DNA from: Slackia exigua ATCC 700122
Lineage (GTDB): Bacteria > Actinomycetota > Coriobacteriia > Coriobacteriales > Eggerthellaceae
Direction: 5' to 3'
Assembly: GCF_000162875.1 (NCBI RefSeq)
Contig: NZ_GG700630.1
Coordinates: forward strand, 82,657 to 146,656
Length of the DNA stretch: 64,000 nucleotides
Below are positions 16,670-26,044 of this stretch, in pieces (the stretch's first letter is position 1; each line of letters starts with the position of its first letter). A model generated the notes under the pieces. That model had not been told where the DNA came from and did not search any database. It was given only the letters and a program-made list of their open reading frames with translations. The translations under genes were made by a program, and so were the position numbers.

Positions 16670-17719
16670 CTAGGTGAGCTCGGTCTGCGATTCATCGGAA
16701 AGCCCGAACGTCCGTGCAGAGACGGTTTCGAGCGAGATGGCTCCCATGGCGCATGCGTTCACGCAGGCGCCGCATCCGATGCAGTACTTCGGGTCGAAGT
16801 CGAGATCGCCCGTCTCGGGGGAGATGCTGCGCGCTCCGGTCGCGCAGACCTTGACGCAGTCATGGTTTTCTATGCAGGCATGCGCATCGGTCGCGCTGAT
16901 GGTGAGGCTGACGGCATCCTCGATGCTGCCTTCGGCGACGATGGATTCGAGAAGCATGCGCCGCCGCGGCATCATAATGCGTTTCGTGCGTCCCGCGTCG
17001 GCATGCGGATTGACGATCTCGCCATCGCGAAGCTTAAGCTTCTCCTGCATGCGGCGCCTCTCGCGCGTGCGATACATTTCCTTGAGGGCATCGGAGCTCT
17101 TCAGAGATCGACGTCCGCTCACCACATCCAGGGCATCGTTCTTCAGGCTGCCGAAGGCTTCGCGGCGTCCATAGCGTTCAAGCGCCATGTCGGCCTTGCT
17201 CTGCCGTTCGGGAATCTCGCGATCGTACCGTATTTCGCGCCCGGTCCATTCCTGGGCCAGGTCCATCGCGTGCGTGTAGAGCATCTGCCCGCGCTCGGGG
17301 GCGATATCGCAGTCTTCGCAGTAATGCAGGTCGCAGGCGACGCAGAGCGGGATGTTCTCCGCGAGGAGCAGCGTCCAGAGCTCGGGCGGGATGCAGGCAA
17401 GGCAGGGAAGCACCGTGACGTTCTCGGCGGGCTTGAACCCGGGAAAGATATTTTCTTTGCAGGTCAGATAGACGATTTCTCCGCGCATGGCGACGCGGCG
17501 CAAATGCTCGTACAGCCTGCGCGTGTTCGTGGTCGACGAGGTGAAGGCATCGCAGACGCCCATGCAGATCCCGCATTTCGTGCAACGTTCCTCGTCGACG
17601 ACAGGTGCGGACGCGTCATCGGGAAACGAGATGGCGTCCACCGGGCATGCGAGCGCGCAGCGCCTGCATGAGGCGCCGTGAGGTCGGACGCAGAGTTCGG
17701 GAAGCGCGATGATCTTCAT
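16670..17719 (-). CDS. Multi-cluster 4Fe-4S polyferredoxin-like protein
   Basis: A 349-residue protein rich in cysteine. The N-terminus has CRRCALACPVDAI and CTKCGICMGVCDAF ferredoxin motifs. A middle section carries VLPCLACIPPEL and CVACDLHYCEDC, a further Cys-rich zone resembling domains that link ferredoxins to HdrA/MvhD-like modules. The C-terminus has CIENHDCVKVCATGAR and CIGCGACVNACAMGAI. The central region from about 170 to 260 is basic and helical. It must be a cytoplasmic electron carrier or adaptor, but the partner is unknown. It overlaps the gltX stop codon by ATGA, so it is translated from the same message as a tRNA synthetase. Confidence 0.8.
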   Translation of the reverse strand: MKIIALPELCVRPHGASCRRCALACPVDAISFPDDASAPVVDEERCTKCGICMGVCDAFTSSTTNTRRLYEHLRRVAMRGEIVYLTCKENIFPGFKPAENVTVLPCLACIPPELWTLLLAENIPLCVACDLHYCEDCDIAPERGQMLYTHAMDLAQEWTGREIRYDREIPERQSKADMALERYGRREAFGSLKNDALDVVSGRRSLKSSDALKEMYRTRERRRMQEKLKLRDGEIVNPHADAGRTKRIMMPRRRMLLESIVAEGSIEDAVSLTISATDAHACIENHDCVKVCATGARSISPETGDLDFDPKYCIGCGACVNACAMGAISLETVSARTFGLSDESQTELT

Positions 17720-19203
17720 TGCGAAGCGAAGACGCGCTCGAGCGTCGAATCGATGCGGGCGAGCACGTCGGCGCGATCCATGAGCTCGATGGATTCGAAC
17801 AGGGGCGGCGACACCATGTTTCCGCAGACCGCTACACGCAAGGGCTGGAACAGGAGCTTGGCTTTCATATCAAGCGTCTCGACGAGCGCGCGGCAGGCGT
17901 TTTGCAGAGGATCGCAGGCCCAGGGAATCGTCTCGTCGGCAAGCACCGCGCGGCAGGCGCGCAGCGCTTCTTCGGCGCGGGCGCCTTCCTTCAGCAGCAC
18001 CTTCCGAATCGACGTCTCGTCCAGATCGACATGCGGGCCCCAGAACAGGTAGGGAAGCTTCTGGGCGCATTCGGACAGGCGCGTCTCGCGCTCGGCGAGC
18101 AGCGGATAGAGCCGTGCATACCATTCGGGGCGTTCATCGATGTCGGATTCGGTCGCGCCGGCCTCGATGAGCCAGGGGCGCGACAGACGCACCCAGGCAT
18201 CGGGATCCATGCGTTGGATGTACTGCCCGTTCATCCAAGAAAGCTTGGTCTCGTCGAAGACGGCGTCCTTTTTCGTGATGCGGTCGAGCGAGAATGCCGA
18301 GCACAGCACGTCACGCGGAATGATCGTGGTCTCGCCGTCGAGGCTCCAGCCGAGAAGCGCGAGGAAATTGACCATGGTGTCGGGCAGATATCCCTGGTCG
18401 CGGTATTCCTCGACGCTCGTGGCGCCATGGCGCTTTGAAAGCTTCTTGCCGTCGGCGCCGAGGATCATCGAAAGGTGAGCGAAGGTGGGGACCGCGTATC
18501 CCAACGCCTCGTAGATGAGTATCTGACGCGGCGTGTTGGACAGATGGTCGTCGCCGCGTATGACATGCGTGATGCCCATGTTCGCATCGTCGCAGACCAC
18601 AGCGAAATTATACGTAGGGGTGCCGTCCGAGCGCACGAGGATCATGTCGTCCATGACGTCCGCCGGGAAGCTCATGGGGCCGTATACGGCGTCGTCGAAT
18701 TCGATCGGACCGCGGTCGTCGGGAACTTTCAGGCGCCAGACATGCGGCTCTCCCGCTTCGATGCGTGCCCGGGCCTCGCCCGGATCGATGTCGCGGCATG
18801 CGCGGTCATAGCCGCCGTATGCGCCGCCGCAGGCCTCCGCGGCCGCGCGCTTCGCGTCGAGCTCCTCCTTCGTGCAGAAGCAGGGATACGCGGCGCCTCT
18901 GGCCTTCAGATCCTCGAGCGCATGCGCGTAGGTTTCCATGCGCTCGGTCTGACGGTACGGGCCGTGAGCGCCGCCGACTTCGGGGCCTTCGTCCCAATCC
19001 AGCCCGAGCCATCGCATGGCGCGGAGAATGATCTGGGTGTTCTCTTCGGTCGAGCGCTCGGGGTCGGTGTCTTCGATGCGCAGCACGAAGGCGCCTCCCG
19101 TCGCGCGGGCGAATGCCCAGTTGTAGATGGCCGTGCGCGCTCCGCCGATGTGGAGCTTGCCGGTGGGCGACGGTGCGAAGCGCACCCGTACGGGTTGTGC
19201 CAT
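17716..19203 (-). CDS. gltX: Glutamate-tRNA ligase
   Basis: A 495-residue class I synthetase. The HIGH-type motif (APSPTGKLHIGGARTAIYNW) is at residues 10-30, followed by LRIEDTDPERS. The KMSKS-type motif appears as KKLSKRHGATSVEEY near residue 250, and a C-terminal anticodon-binding domain follows. The length fits the bacterial discriminating or non-discriminating GluRS, and which of these it is cannot be read directly. It charges tRNA-Glu, which also feeds tetrapyrrole synthesis where HemA exists. It lies 18 bases after the DUF1461 gene and overlaps the polyferredoxin gene downstream. Confidence 0.97.
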   Translation of the reverse strand: MAQPVRVRFAPSPTGKLHIGGARTAIYNWAFARATGGAFVLRIEDTDPERSTEENTQIILRAMRWLGLDWDEGPEVGGAHGPYRQTERMETYAHALEDLKARGAAYPCFCTKEELDAKRAAAEACGGAYGGYDRACRDIDPGEARARIEAGEPHVWRLKVPDDRGPIEFDDAVYGPMSFPADVMDDMILVRSDGTPTYNFAVVCDDANMGITHVIRGDDHLSNTPRQILIYEALGYAVPTFAHLSMILGADGKKLSKRHGATSVEEYRDQGYLPDTMVNFLALLGWSLDGETTIIPRDVLCSAFSLDRITKKDAVFDETKLSWMNGQYIQRMDPDAWVRLSRPWLIEAGATESDIDERPEWYARLYPLLAERETRLSECAQKLPYLFWGPHVDLDETSIRKVLLKEGARAEEALRACRAVLADETIPWACDPLQNACRALVETLDMKAKLLFQPLRVAVCGNMVSPPLFESIELMDRADVLARIDSTLERVFASQ

Positions 19204-19221
19204 GGGATGGGACTCCTTCTG

Positions 19222-20055
19222 TCAGCGCGTGGCGGAGACGTCGCGCGGGCGTATCGAGCGTGCGACGATGCCTATGATAGTACAAAGGATGCAGGTGGAA
19301 ACGGTGGCGCACAGCCAGACCTCGCCCATGCCGATCCAGAACTTTTCGGGATACATGCAGATGAGAAGCGAATCCCATGAGAATGTCCAGGTGCCTGCCT
19401 GGAAGAAGAGCGAATGAAACGCCGTGAAGAACCCGTAGAAGTCGACCGCGATCCAGATCGCGATCACGGCGAAGGCGCCGACGACGATGCCCGCGGCCGA
19501 CATGAGCGCGCTGCCGAGGCTGCGCGACCCGTGGCGCGCGCCGACGATGACGCATGCGACGAGCGCCGCGAGAGCGACGATGTCGAGCGTGAATCGGGCG
19601 GACGATATCACGTCGTGGCAGTCGTCGAGGTGCGCCAGCGCATCTTCGTTCAGCACGTACTGCTCGCCGGCGTGGTTCAAGGCGAACATGACCTGCTCGG
19701 GCGATGCAGAGGCAAGATTGCTCGGAAGGTTCGGAGCGCCGGGGATGCGGTCGCGATTGTCGTTCATGACCGAGACGTTGGCTCTGGTTTCCGCCGCGAT
19801 GAGCGCGTTGAGGTCGTGGCTGCGCACGGTGTAGTCCTGCGTGGCGACGGCCAGGCTCACGAGCTCCTCGCGGTTGAAGGGCGACGAATCCGCGGTCGAG
19901 TACTTCTCGGAAAGCATTTCGGTGATGCCGCGAGGCAGGGCGCAGGCGAGGAATCCCGCGTATACGAGCGTGACGGCGACGAGCACGGCGCAGGCGGCTT
20001 CCATCGCGCGCCTCGCAAAGCCTCCGTGTTCGTCCTGCATGGTCTTCTCGGTCAT
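19222..20055 (-). CDS. DUF1461 (TIGR01906-type) integral membrane protein
   Basis: A 277-residue membrane protein. A first transmembrane segment (about residues 16-38) is followed by an extracytoplasmic domain containing SPFNREELVSLAVATQDYTV and LNEDALAHLDDCHDVI. Four or so more hydrophobic segments follow. The His-x3-Asp pattern before the second segment matches the TIGR01906/DUF1461 family, whose function is not established. It sits between the ATP-grasp gene (20 bases upstream) and gltX (18 bases downstream), probably in one transcript. The ATG follows GAGGGAAACGC. Confidence 0.8.
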   Translation of the reverse strand: MTEKTMQDEHGGFARRAMEAACAVLVAVTLVYAGFLACALPRGITEMLSEKYSTADSSPFNREELVSLAVATQDYTVRSHDLNALIAAETRANVSVMNDNRDRIPGAPNLPSNLASASPEQVMFALNHAGEQYVLNEDALAHLDDCHDVISSARFTLDIVALAALVACVIVGARHGSRSLGSALMSAAGIVVGAFAVIAIWIAVDFYGFFTAFHSLFFQAGTWTFSWDSLLICMYPEKFWIGMGEVWLCATVSTCILCTIIGIVARSIRPRDVSATR

Positions 20056-20075
20056 GCGTTTCCCTCGTGCTCGCT

Positions 20076-21434
20076 TCAGTCCACCCAGATGCTGGCGGCG
20101 GTTAGGCCGCGCGTCGCCTTGCTGATGATGGGGTTGGGTCCCAGGCGCGAGAAGATGCCCGCGAAGCGTCCGTTGTAGACGTAGATGCCGGACATGTTCC
20201 CGCACGACACGGTCGAGCGCGTCGTGAAGTCCTCCTCGTCGCCGTACAGCCCGATCGCGGGCGTGCGGTAGAGGGTGCAGTAGGTCTGCGCGAGGAAGGG
20301 CGATCCTGCGGCGCCGCCTGCGTGCGCGGCGACGATCTCTTTCCATTCCGTCTGGTCGAAATCCTTGCCCGCGAAGACGTCGTGCGAACCGTATTCGTCG
20401 GTCGGCTTGATGATCCATTCGTCCTTGTCGGCGATGACGCGCGCGACGTCCACGTGCTCGTCGTCGAGGAACGCGGTGAAGGGGACGAAGCGTTCGATGA
20501 AGTCGTTCTCCTCATCGGTGAGCAGGGCGCGCGTCTCGGGCATGCGCAAAACGCCGAAGATCTGCTTGTCGTGGACCAGATGCCCCGCGAAGCTGCCGAT
20601 GAGCGCGACCTTGCGTGCGCGGACGGCTTCGATGAGCGGTTGGGATTCCTCCCAGCGATCGATGATGTCGTTGGTGACGCAGCGGCGCCAGATGGCGTCG
20701 ATGCGGTTGCCCTGGCCATCGCGCAGGGTCTCGCCATCGAAGGAGAGGTCGCGCACATCCGCGATGGAGCACGGGTGCCCGGCCTTCTCGAAAAGATCCT
20801 TGAATACGCCGAATTCGTCGACGATCGCGTTTTCGAGGAAATCGACGATCGCGAAGCGGGGGTTGTCGACGCGCAGATCGTAGGATTCATAGATGGAGAC
20901 GAACTCTTCGATCCAGCCGTCGAAGAGGGTTCTGTCGCAGGTGCCGACCGTATGGTGCCGGGCGAATTCCTCGAAGGGGCGCGTATGGACGATCGATGCC
21001 GTGATCTCCCGGTTTTCGTTCATGCCGCTCGAGCCGTCGGCGTTGAATTCGCAGAACCGGCCTTCCAGCGTGTCTTCGTCCAAGAAGACGTCGAGGCGAC
21101 AGAAGGGAAGAAGCGCGTCGTATCCTCGGGGAAGCAGGATCAGGTCGACGAGGCGTTCGTCGAGGTCGTAGACATGGCGGTACGCGGGGTTCTCGAGGTA
21201 TGCGCGCATGACCTTGACCAGGATGGCGTGCGTCGTCTCGGCGATATGCTCGAACGCCTGTCTGGTCCGGGCGTCGTACAGGCGCGGCACGTAGGACGAA
21301 TCCACGACGATGCCGTGGCAGATGGCCGTTGAATGCTCCATGTGATCGCGCGCGGCCCGGCGGCCCGGCTCATCGCCGTCGAGCGCATCTATGATGCCGA
21401 GGTACTCGGCGGTGAACGCGGCGTTATCGCTCAT
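20076..21434 (-). CDS. Glutathionylspermidine-synthase-like ATP-grasp ligase
   Basis: A 452-residue protein resembling the ATP-grasp part of glutathionylspermidine synthase. Support comes from an early CRLDVFLDEDTLEGRFCEFN region, NADGSSGMNENREI, a late lysine-containing nucleotide segment (DEWIIKPTDEYGSHDVF), and a C-terminal GNMSGIYVYNGRFAGIFSRL. Such enzymes join a carboxylate to an amine. There is no amidase (CHAP) half, as in the stand-alone bacterial homologues of unknown substrate. Glutathione is unlikely in an anaerobic actinobacterium, so the true product is unknown. It is the first gene of the minus-strand unit and starts after AAAGGTC. Confidence 0.65.
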   Translation of the reverse strand: MSDNAAFTAEYLGIIDALDGDEPGRRAARDHMEHSTAICHGIVVDSSYVPRLYDARTRQAFEHIAETTHAILVKVMRAYLENPAYRHVYDLDERLVDLILLPRGYDALLPFCRLDVFLDEDTLEGRFCEFNADGSSGMNENREITASIVHTRPFEEFARHHTVGTCDRTLFDGWIEEFVSIYESYDLRVDNPRFAIVDFLENAIVDEFGVFKDLFEKAGHPCSIADVRDLSFDGETLRDGQGNRIDAIWRRCVTNDIIDRWEESQPLIEAVRARKVALIGSFAGHLVHDKQIFGVLRMPETRALLTDEENDFIERFVPFTAFLDDEHVDVARVIADKDEWIIKPTDEYGSHDVFAGKDFDQTEWKEIVAAHAGGAAGSPFLAQTYCTLYRTPAIGLYGDEEDFTTRSTVSCGNMSGIYVYNGRFAGIFSRLGPNPIISKATRGLTAASIWVD

Positions 21435-21750
21435 GCGGCGACCTTTCGGGAAACGCGCACCTGTCAGGGGTGCGAGCCAAGCGTGCAATCATCCGTCGAA
21501 GTGTATCATCGGGTTTTGCGCGGATGCGCTTTTGCGCAATCCTTACATCTCTTCGCAACCGTTTCCTCGAACGGCGGCCCATCCGCGTGCAGACGCTTCC
21601 TGCGCTTTCGAACGAAATGATGGGGTCTTGCGCGCGCATTCCGCTCAAGCGGGTCAGGCTGTGGTACAGTCGCATTCCTTCTCATCTATCCACGTTCATC
21701 CATGGTTCTCTATGAATGCATGATGCGCGACGCCTGAAGGAGGCGGAACT
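21435..21750. promoter_or_regulatory. Divergent promoter region between the ATP-grasp operon and metK
   Basis: This 316-base gap carries extended -10 elements facing both ways: TGGTACAGT (21662-21670) toward metK and TGATACACT on the minus strand (21508 down to 21500) toward the ATP-grasp gene. TTGCGC/GCGCAA (21516-21539) is a short inverted repeat between them. I looked for a SAM riboswitch and did not see one. Confidence 0.4.
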
Positions 21751-23013
21751 ATGCCCGATACCCATTCTTCCTATCTGTTCACGAGCGAATCGGTGACCGA
21801 GGGCCATCCCGACAAGCTGTGCGATCAGATCTCCGACGCCATCCTCGACGCCATCCTCGCGAAGGAGGCCGATCTCGAGGCCAAGGGCTATGTCGATCCG
21901 ACCGGCCAGCCTGCGGACGTGGCCGCCGTGCGCTGCGCGTGCGAGACCATGGCCGCGACCGGCATGGTCATGGTCAGCGGCGAAATCCGCACGAACGCGT
22001 ACGTGGACGTGGACGACATCGTGCGCGACGTCGTGCGTAGCGTCGGGTACGACCGTGCGAAATACGGTTTCGACTGCGACACCTGCGGCGTCCTCAATGC
22101 GATCCACGGCCAGTCGGCGGATATCGCGATGGGCGTCGATTCCTCATACGAGGCCCAGCATGACCAAGCTTCCGATTCGGCCGACACCGTCGGCGCCGGC
22201 GACCAGGGCATGGTCTTCGGATACGCCTGCAACGAAACGCCGACCCTCATGCCGATGCCGATCTACCTCGCCCATCGCCTGGCCGAGCGTCTGGCCGAGG
22301 TCCGCAAGGACGGCACGCTGCCGTATCTGCGTCCCGATGGGAAGACGCAGGTCTCCGTTCGCTATATCGACGGCGTTCCGACCCAGGTCGAAAAGGTCCT
22401 CATCTCGACGCAGCACGCCGAGGACGTCACGCCGGCCGAGCTTCGCTCGGCGCTGACCGAGCACGTGATAGGCGTGGTGTTCGCACGCGAAGGCGTCAGG
22501 CTTTCCGACGACGTCGAGATCCTCGTGAACCCCACCGGCCGCTTCGTCATCGGCGGGCCCCAGGGCGACGTCGGGCTCACCGGCCGCAAGATCATCGTCG
22601 ACACCTACGGCGGCATGGGCCGCCACGGCGGCGGCGCCTTCTCCGGCAAGGATTGCACCAAGGTCGACCGTTCCGCCGCCTACGCCGCCCGCTGGGTCGC
22701 CAAGAACGTCGTCGCCGCACGGCTTGCCGACCGATGCGAGGTTCAAATCGCCTACGCCATCGGCATGGCGCGTCCCGTTTCCGTCATGGTGGAGACCTTC
22801 GGCACCGAGCACGTGCCCGTCGAAGACATCGAAGCGGCCGTGCGCTCGGTGTTCGACCTGCGCCCGGCCGCCATCGTCGACGCTCTCGGCCTTCGTCGTC
22901 CGATCTATCGCCTTACGTCGAACTACGGCCACTTCGGCCGCGAGCTTCCCGAGTTCACCTGGGAACGCCGCGACAAGGTGGACGATCTGCGCGCCGCCTG
23001 CGGCCTCGCATAG
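21751..23013 (+). CDS. metK: S-adenosylmethionine synthetase
   Basis: A 420-residue enzyme making SAM from methionine and ATP. The N-terminal [20 protein letters not shown], the central [16 protein letters not shown] and the [20 protein letters not shown]-loop are the two signature regions and catalytic lysine segment of MetK. It is slightly longer than E. coli MetK. A strong GAAGGAGGCGG ribosome site precedes the ATG. It begins the plus-strand run into priA, 107 bases downstream. Confidence 0.98.
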   Translation: MPDTHSSYLFTSESVTEGHPDKLCDQISDAILDAILAKEADLEAKGYVDPTGQPADVAAVRCACETMAATGMVMVSGEIRTNAYVDVDDIVRDVVRSVGYDRAKYGFDCDTCGVLNAIHGQSADIAMGVDSSYEAQHDQASDSADTVGAGDQGMVFGYACNETPTLMPMPIYLAHRLAERLAEVRKDGTLPYLRPDGKTQVSVRYIDGVPTQVEKVLISTQHAEDVTPAELRSALTEHVIGVVFAREGVRLSDDVEILVNPTGRFVIGGPQGDVGLTGRKIIVDTYGGMGRHGGGAFSGKDCTKVDRSAAYAARWVAKNVVAARLADRCEVQIAYAIGMARPVSVMVETFGTEHVPVEDIEAAVRSVFDLRPAAIVDALGLRRPIYRLTSNYGHFGRELPEFTWERRDKVDDLRAACGLA

Positions 23014-23120
23014 GTTTTGCGGGGGTTCGTGCGGGCGCGCCGCGCCTCTGCGATCCAAGGCGCCAGGCGATGGCCTCGGCGCCTTTTCCGTATATCTCGA
23101 GCCGGTAGGGAAGGGGTCCT

Positions 23121-25199
23121 GTGCGCGTCGCGTCGGTCATAGTCGATATCGCGACCCGGTCGCTTGACGGGGCCTTCACCTACTCGGTTCCGACGGACTG
23201 CGCCTCGGTGCAGGTGGGGTGCGCCGTGCTCGTGGGGTTCGGCAAACGTCGCGCGGTCGGATACGTGACGGCCGTCGAAGACGTCGAGGAAGACGATGTG
23301 CCGCATGCGGTCAGGCCGATCCTCTCGGTGCTGTCCGAACCGTATTTCGACGAGGACGGCGCCGCTCTCGTCGATTTCCTTGCGAGCCGCTATGTCGCTC
23401 CGCCTGCTTCATGCGCGCGCCTCCTGACGCCGGCGGGACGTCGTCCCACGGTCTCGCATGCAGATGGCGCATGGGTGCTCAAGCGTCCGCCTGCCCGTCG
23501 CGCGCAGGCCTCTTCGCCCGCCGCGACCGAGCAGGATCCGCCTTCGGCGCCTCCTGCGCTCACGGAAGGGCAGGAAAAGGCGGTACGCGCCATAACCCGG
23601 GCCCGGAAGCTCGCGCGCGGCGACGTCGTCGTCGTGGACGGCGTGACGGGAAGCGGCAAGACCGAGGTCTATCTGCGCGCCATCGCAGACGTGCTCGCGC
23701 AGGGGCGCGGCGCCATCGCGCTCGTGCCTGAGATATCCCTCACGCCCCAGACGGTCGCGCGGTTCGAGGCTCGCTTCGGGTCGACCGTCGCCGTCATGCA
23801 TTCGAACATGACTCAGGCCGAGCGCTTCGACCAATGGAAGGCCGCGCGCGACGGCACCTGCCGCATCGTCGTCGGGCCTCGCAGCGCGCTGTTCGCCCCG
23901 GTGCGCGATCTGGGCATCATCATCATCGATGAGGAGCATGAAAGCACCTACAAGCAGGAAAGCGCGCCGCGCTACCACGCGCGCGACGTGGCCGCGTGGA
24001 TCGCGCGACGCCGGGGGATCCCCCTGGTCCTCGGATCTGCCACGCCGTCCATCGAAGCGCTCGACGCCTGCGCCCACGACGAGCTTTGGCATCGCGTGTC
24101 CATGCCCGACCGGGTGAACGGACGGCCGCTTCCCGATATCCGCATCGTGGATATGGCGCGTGAATTCGGCTCAGGATCGCGCATGATGTTCTCGCGCGAG
24201 CTTTCCGACGCCATCGTTGAAGCGGTGGATGCAGGGCGCAAGGTCGTTCTCATGCTCAACAAGCGCGGGTTCGCGAGCTTTCTGCTCTGCCGGGAGTGCG
24301 GATTCGTGCCGGAATGCCCGACCTGTTCGGTATCCCTGACGTATCACGAGGTCGATCACGCGCTCGTCTGCCACCATTGCGGCAGGCGCCTGCCTGTGCC
24401 GCCTGCCTGCCCACGATGCTCGAGCCCTTATCTCAAGAAGTTCGGCGCCGGCACCCAGCGCGTGGAATCTGAACTCGAGCGCCTGCTCGAAGGGCACGCC
24501 GCCGACGTCATCCGCATGGATTCCGACACGACTTCATCGCGCGGCGCGCATGCGCGCCTGCTCAAGCGATTCTCGCGTCCCGGCGCCTCGGTGCTTCTAG
24601 GCACGCAGATGATCGCGAAGGGCCTGGATTTCGATGACGTGACCGTGGTCGGCGTCATCAATGCGGACACGCAGCTCGCCTTGCCCGATTTCCGCAGCGG
24701 GGAGCGCACCTTCGACCTGATCGAACAGGTGGCCGGACGCGCCGGACGCGGCCGCTTCCCCGGACGCGTCTTCGTGCAGACCTACGCGCCCGAAGATGCG
24801 GCCATATCCTGCGCCGCACGCTACGACCGCAGCGCATTCTTGTCGTGCGAATTGGGAAAACGAAAGGTTCTCGGATATCCGCCGTATGCGCGCGTCGCGG
24901 ATGTGCGCATCTGGGGCGCTTCGGAGCAGGAGGTCCGTGCCTGCGCGCACGACGTCGCGGGCGCGATCGCCGCCGTTGTCGCCGATGCGCGGAGGGAGCA
25001 AGGCGATGCCCGCTGGCAGACGCTCGGCGCCGCCCCCTGCACGCTCGGCAAGCTGCGCGGCATGCATCGCTGGCACGTTCTCGTGAAGGCGCCGCCCGCT
25101 TCCGATATCTCTTCGGCGCTTGCCTCCGTGCTGCGACCTTGGCGCACGCCGCGCGGCGTGTCGGTCGCCGTCGACGTCGATCCTCAATCCATTCTCTAG
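23121..25199 (+). CDS. priA: Primosomal protein N' (PriA helicase)
   Basis: A 692-residue superfamily 2 DNA helicase that reloads the replisome at stalled forks. It has an N-terminal DNA-binding domain (RSLDGAFTYSVP), the Walker A motif VDGVTGSGKTEVYLRA near residue 180, and DEEHESTYKQESAPRYHARD. A cysteine zinc module follows (CRECGFVPECPTCSVSL, CHHCGRR, CPRCSS), then helicase motifs ending in QVAGRAGRGRFPGRV. The start codon is GTG, preceded by AAGGGG. The shadow frames inside it are not genes. Confidence 0.96.
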   Translation: MRVASVIVDIATRSLDGAFTYSVPTDCASVQVGCAVLVGFGKRRAVGYVTAVEDVEEDDVPHAVRPILSVLSEPYFDEDGAALVDFLASRYVAPPASCARLLTPAGRRPTVSHADGAWVLKRPPARRAQASSPAATEQDPPSAPPALTEGQEKAVRAITRARKLARGDVVVVDGVTGSGKTEVYLRAIADVLAQGRGAIALVPEISLTPQTVARFEARFGSTVAVMHSNMTQAERFDQWKAARDGTCRIVVGPRSALFAPVRDLGIIIIDEEHESTYKQESAPRYHARDVAAWIARRRGIPLVLGSATPSIEALDACAHDELWHRVSMPDRVNGRPLPDIRIVDMAREFGSGSRMMFSRELSDAIVEAVDAGRKVVLMLNKRGFASFLLCRECGFVPECPTCSVSLTYHEVDHALVCHHCGRRLPVPPACPRCSSPYLKKFGAGTQRVESELERLLEGHAADVIRMDSDTTSSRGAHARLLKRFSRPGASVLLGTQMIAKGLDFDDVTVVGVINADTQLALPDFRSGERTFDLIEQVAGRAGRGRFPGRVFVQTYAPEDAAISCAARYDRSAFLSCELGKRKVLGYPPYARVADVRIWGASEQEVRACAHDVAGAIAAVVADARREQGDARWQTLGAAPCTLGKLRGMHRWHVLVKAPPASDISSALASVLRPWRTPRGVSVAVDVDPQSIL

Positions 25200-25416
25200 C
25201 GCGCATCCCACGGCAAGCCTCTCACAAGGGCTTTCGCTCTGCGCGACGATTCGATGCGCCAAGCGGCCTGCGCTTGGCCGTGCAGGCTTCCTTCTTTCAT
25301 GGAGCCATGCCCGCTGCCTGCACGGATGTGCGCCGCTCTGGTATACTTGCCTTTCGGAAAAACGATGTCCCGACGGGTGGCGCGGGGCTTGCCTGTCATG
25401 ATTGGAGCGATACGAC

Positions 25417-25965
25417 GTGGTTGCGGATACTCTCGAGGTCCTTGCATACCCCGACCCGACCCTGCGCCAGGTCTGCGAGGATTGCGATCCTGCCGACAAG
25501 AGCCTGCGCAAGCTCGCGCGCAGGATGGCGAAGACCATGTATGCCGACAACGGCTGCGGGCTTGCCGCGCCCCAGGTCGGCGTTCTGAAGCGCTTGATCG
25601 TCATCGACTGCGATCAGGATAGCGGCGCCAAGAACCCCATCACGCTCCTCAATCCCACCGTCATCGAGACGCGCGGTCCCGAGGTGGTCGAAGAGGAGGG
25701 CTGCCTGTCCGTTCCGGGCATCACGGTTCCCATCCGTCGTCCCGCGTATGCCATCGTGCGCTATACGGATCTCAACGGCGAGGACTGGATCATCGAAGGC
25801 GACGGCCTTCTGGCCCGCTGCCTGCAGCATGAGATAGACCATCTCAACGGCATCACGTTGTTCGAAAGCTGCGATCTGAACGAACGCATCAAGGCCATGA
25901 CGGCCTACGAAGCCGCCTTGGCGGCGGGTGCCAAGGCGGGCGACACGGCCGTCCCGTCCATCTAG
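25417..25965 (+). CDS. def: Peptide deformylase
   Basis: Removes the formyl group from nascent N-terminal methionine in the cytosol. All three motifs are present: GCGLAAPQVG, EEEGCLSVPG and the metal-binding QHEIDHLNGI. I chose GTG at 25417 because GGAG lies 9 bases upstream. A TTG 15 bases earlier is in frame but overlaps that ribosome site. A TATACT -10 lies about 75 bases upstream (25341-25346). The 182-residue product is of normal length with a short C-terminal tail. The next gene, fmt, adds the formyl group, the usual functional pairing. Confidence 0.95.
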   Translation: MVADTLEVLAYPDPTLRQVCEDCDPADKSLRKLARRMAKTMYADNGCGLAAPQVGVLKRLIVIDCDQDSGAKNPITLLNPTVIETRGPEVVEEEGCLSVPGITVPIRRPAYAIVRYTDLNGEDWIIEGDGLLARCLQHEIDHLNGITLFESCDLNERIKAMTAYEAALAAGAKAGDTAVPSI

Positions 25966-26044
25966 GACGGCTTTCGAGCCACGTATCTTCGCGAGGGGGC
26001 GCGATGCCCCGCATTCCTTTTGACAGCGACATAAAGGAGCGCCA

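Noticed and set aside
21435-21750. SAM riboswitch before metK
   Set aside because: No paired-helix pattern or conserved core of the SAM riboswitch classes I know could be laid on this region. Only extended -10 elements were seen.
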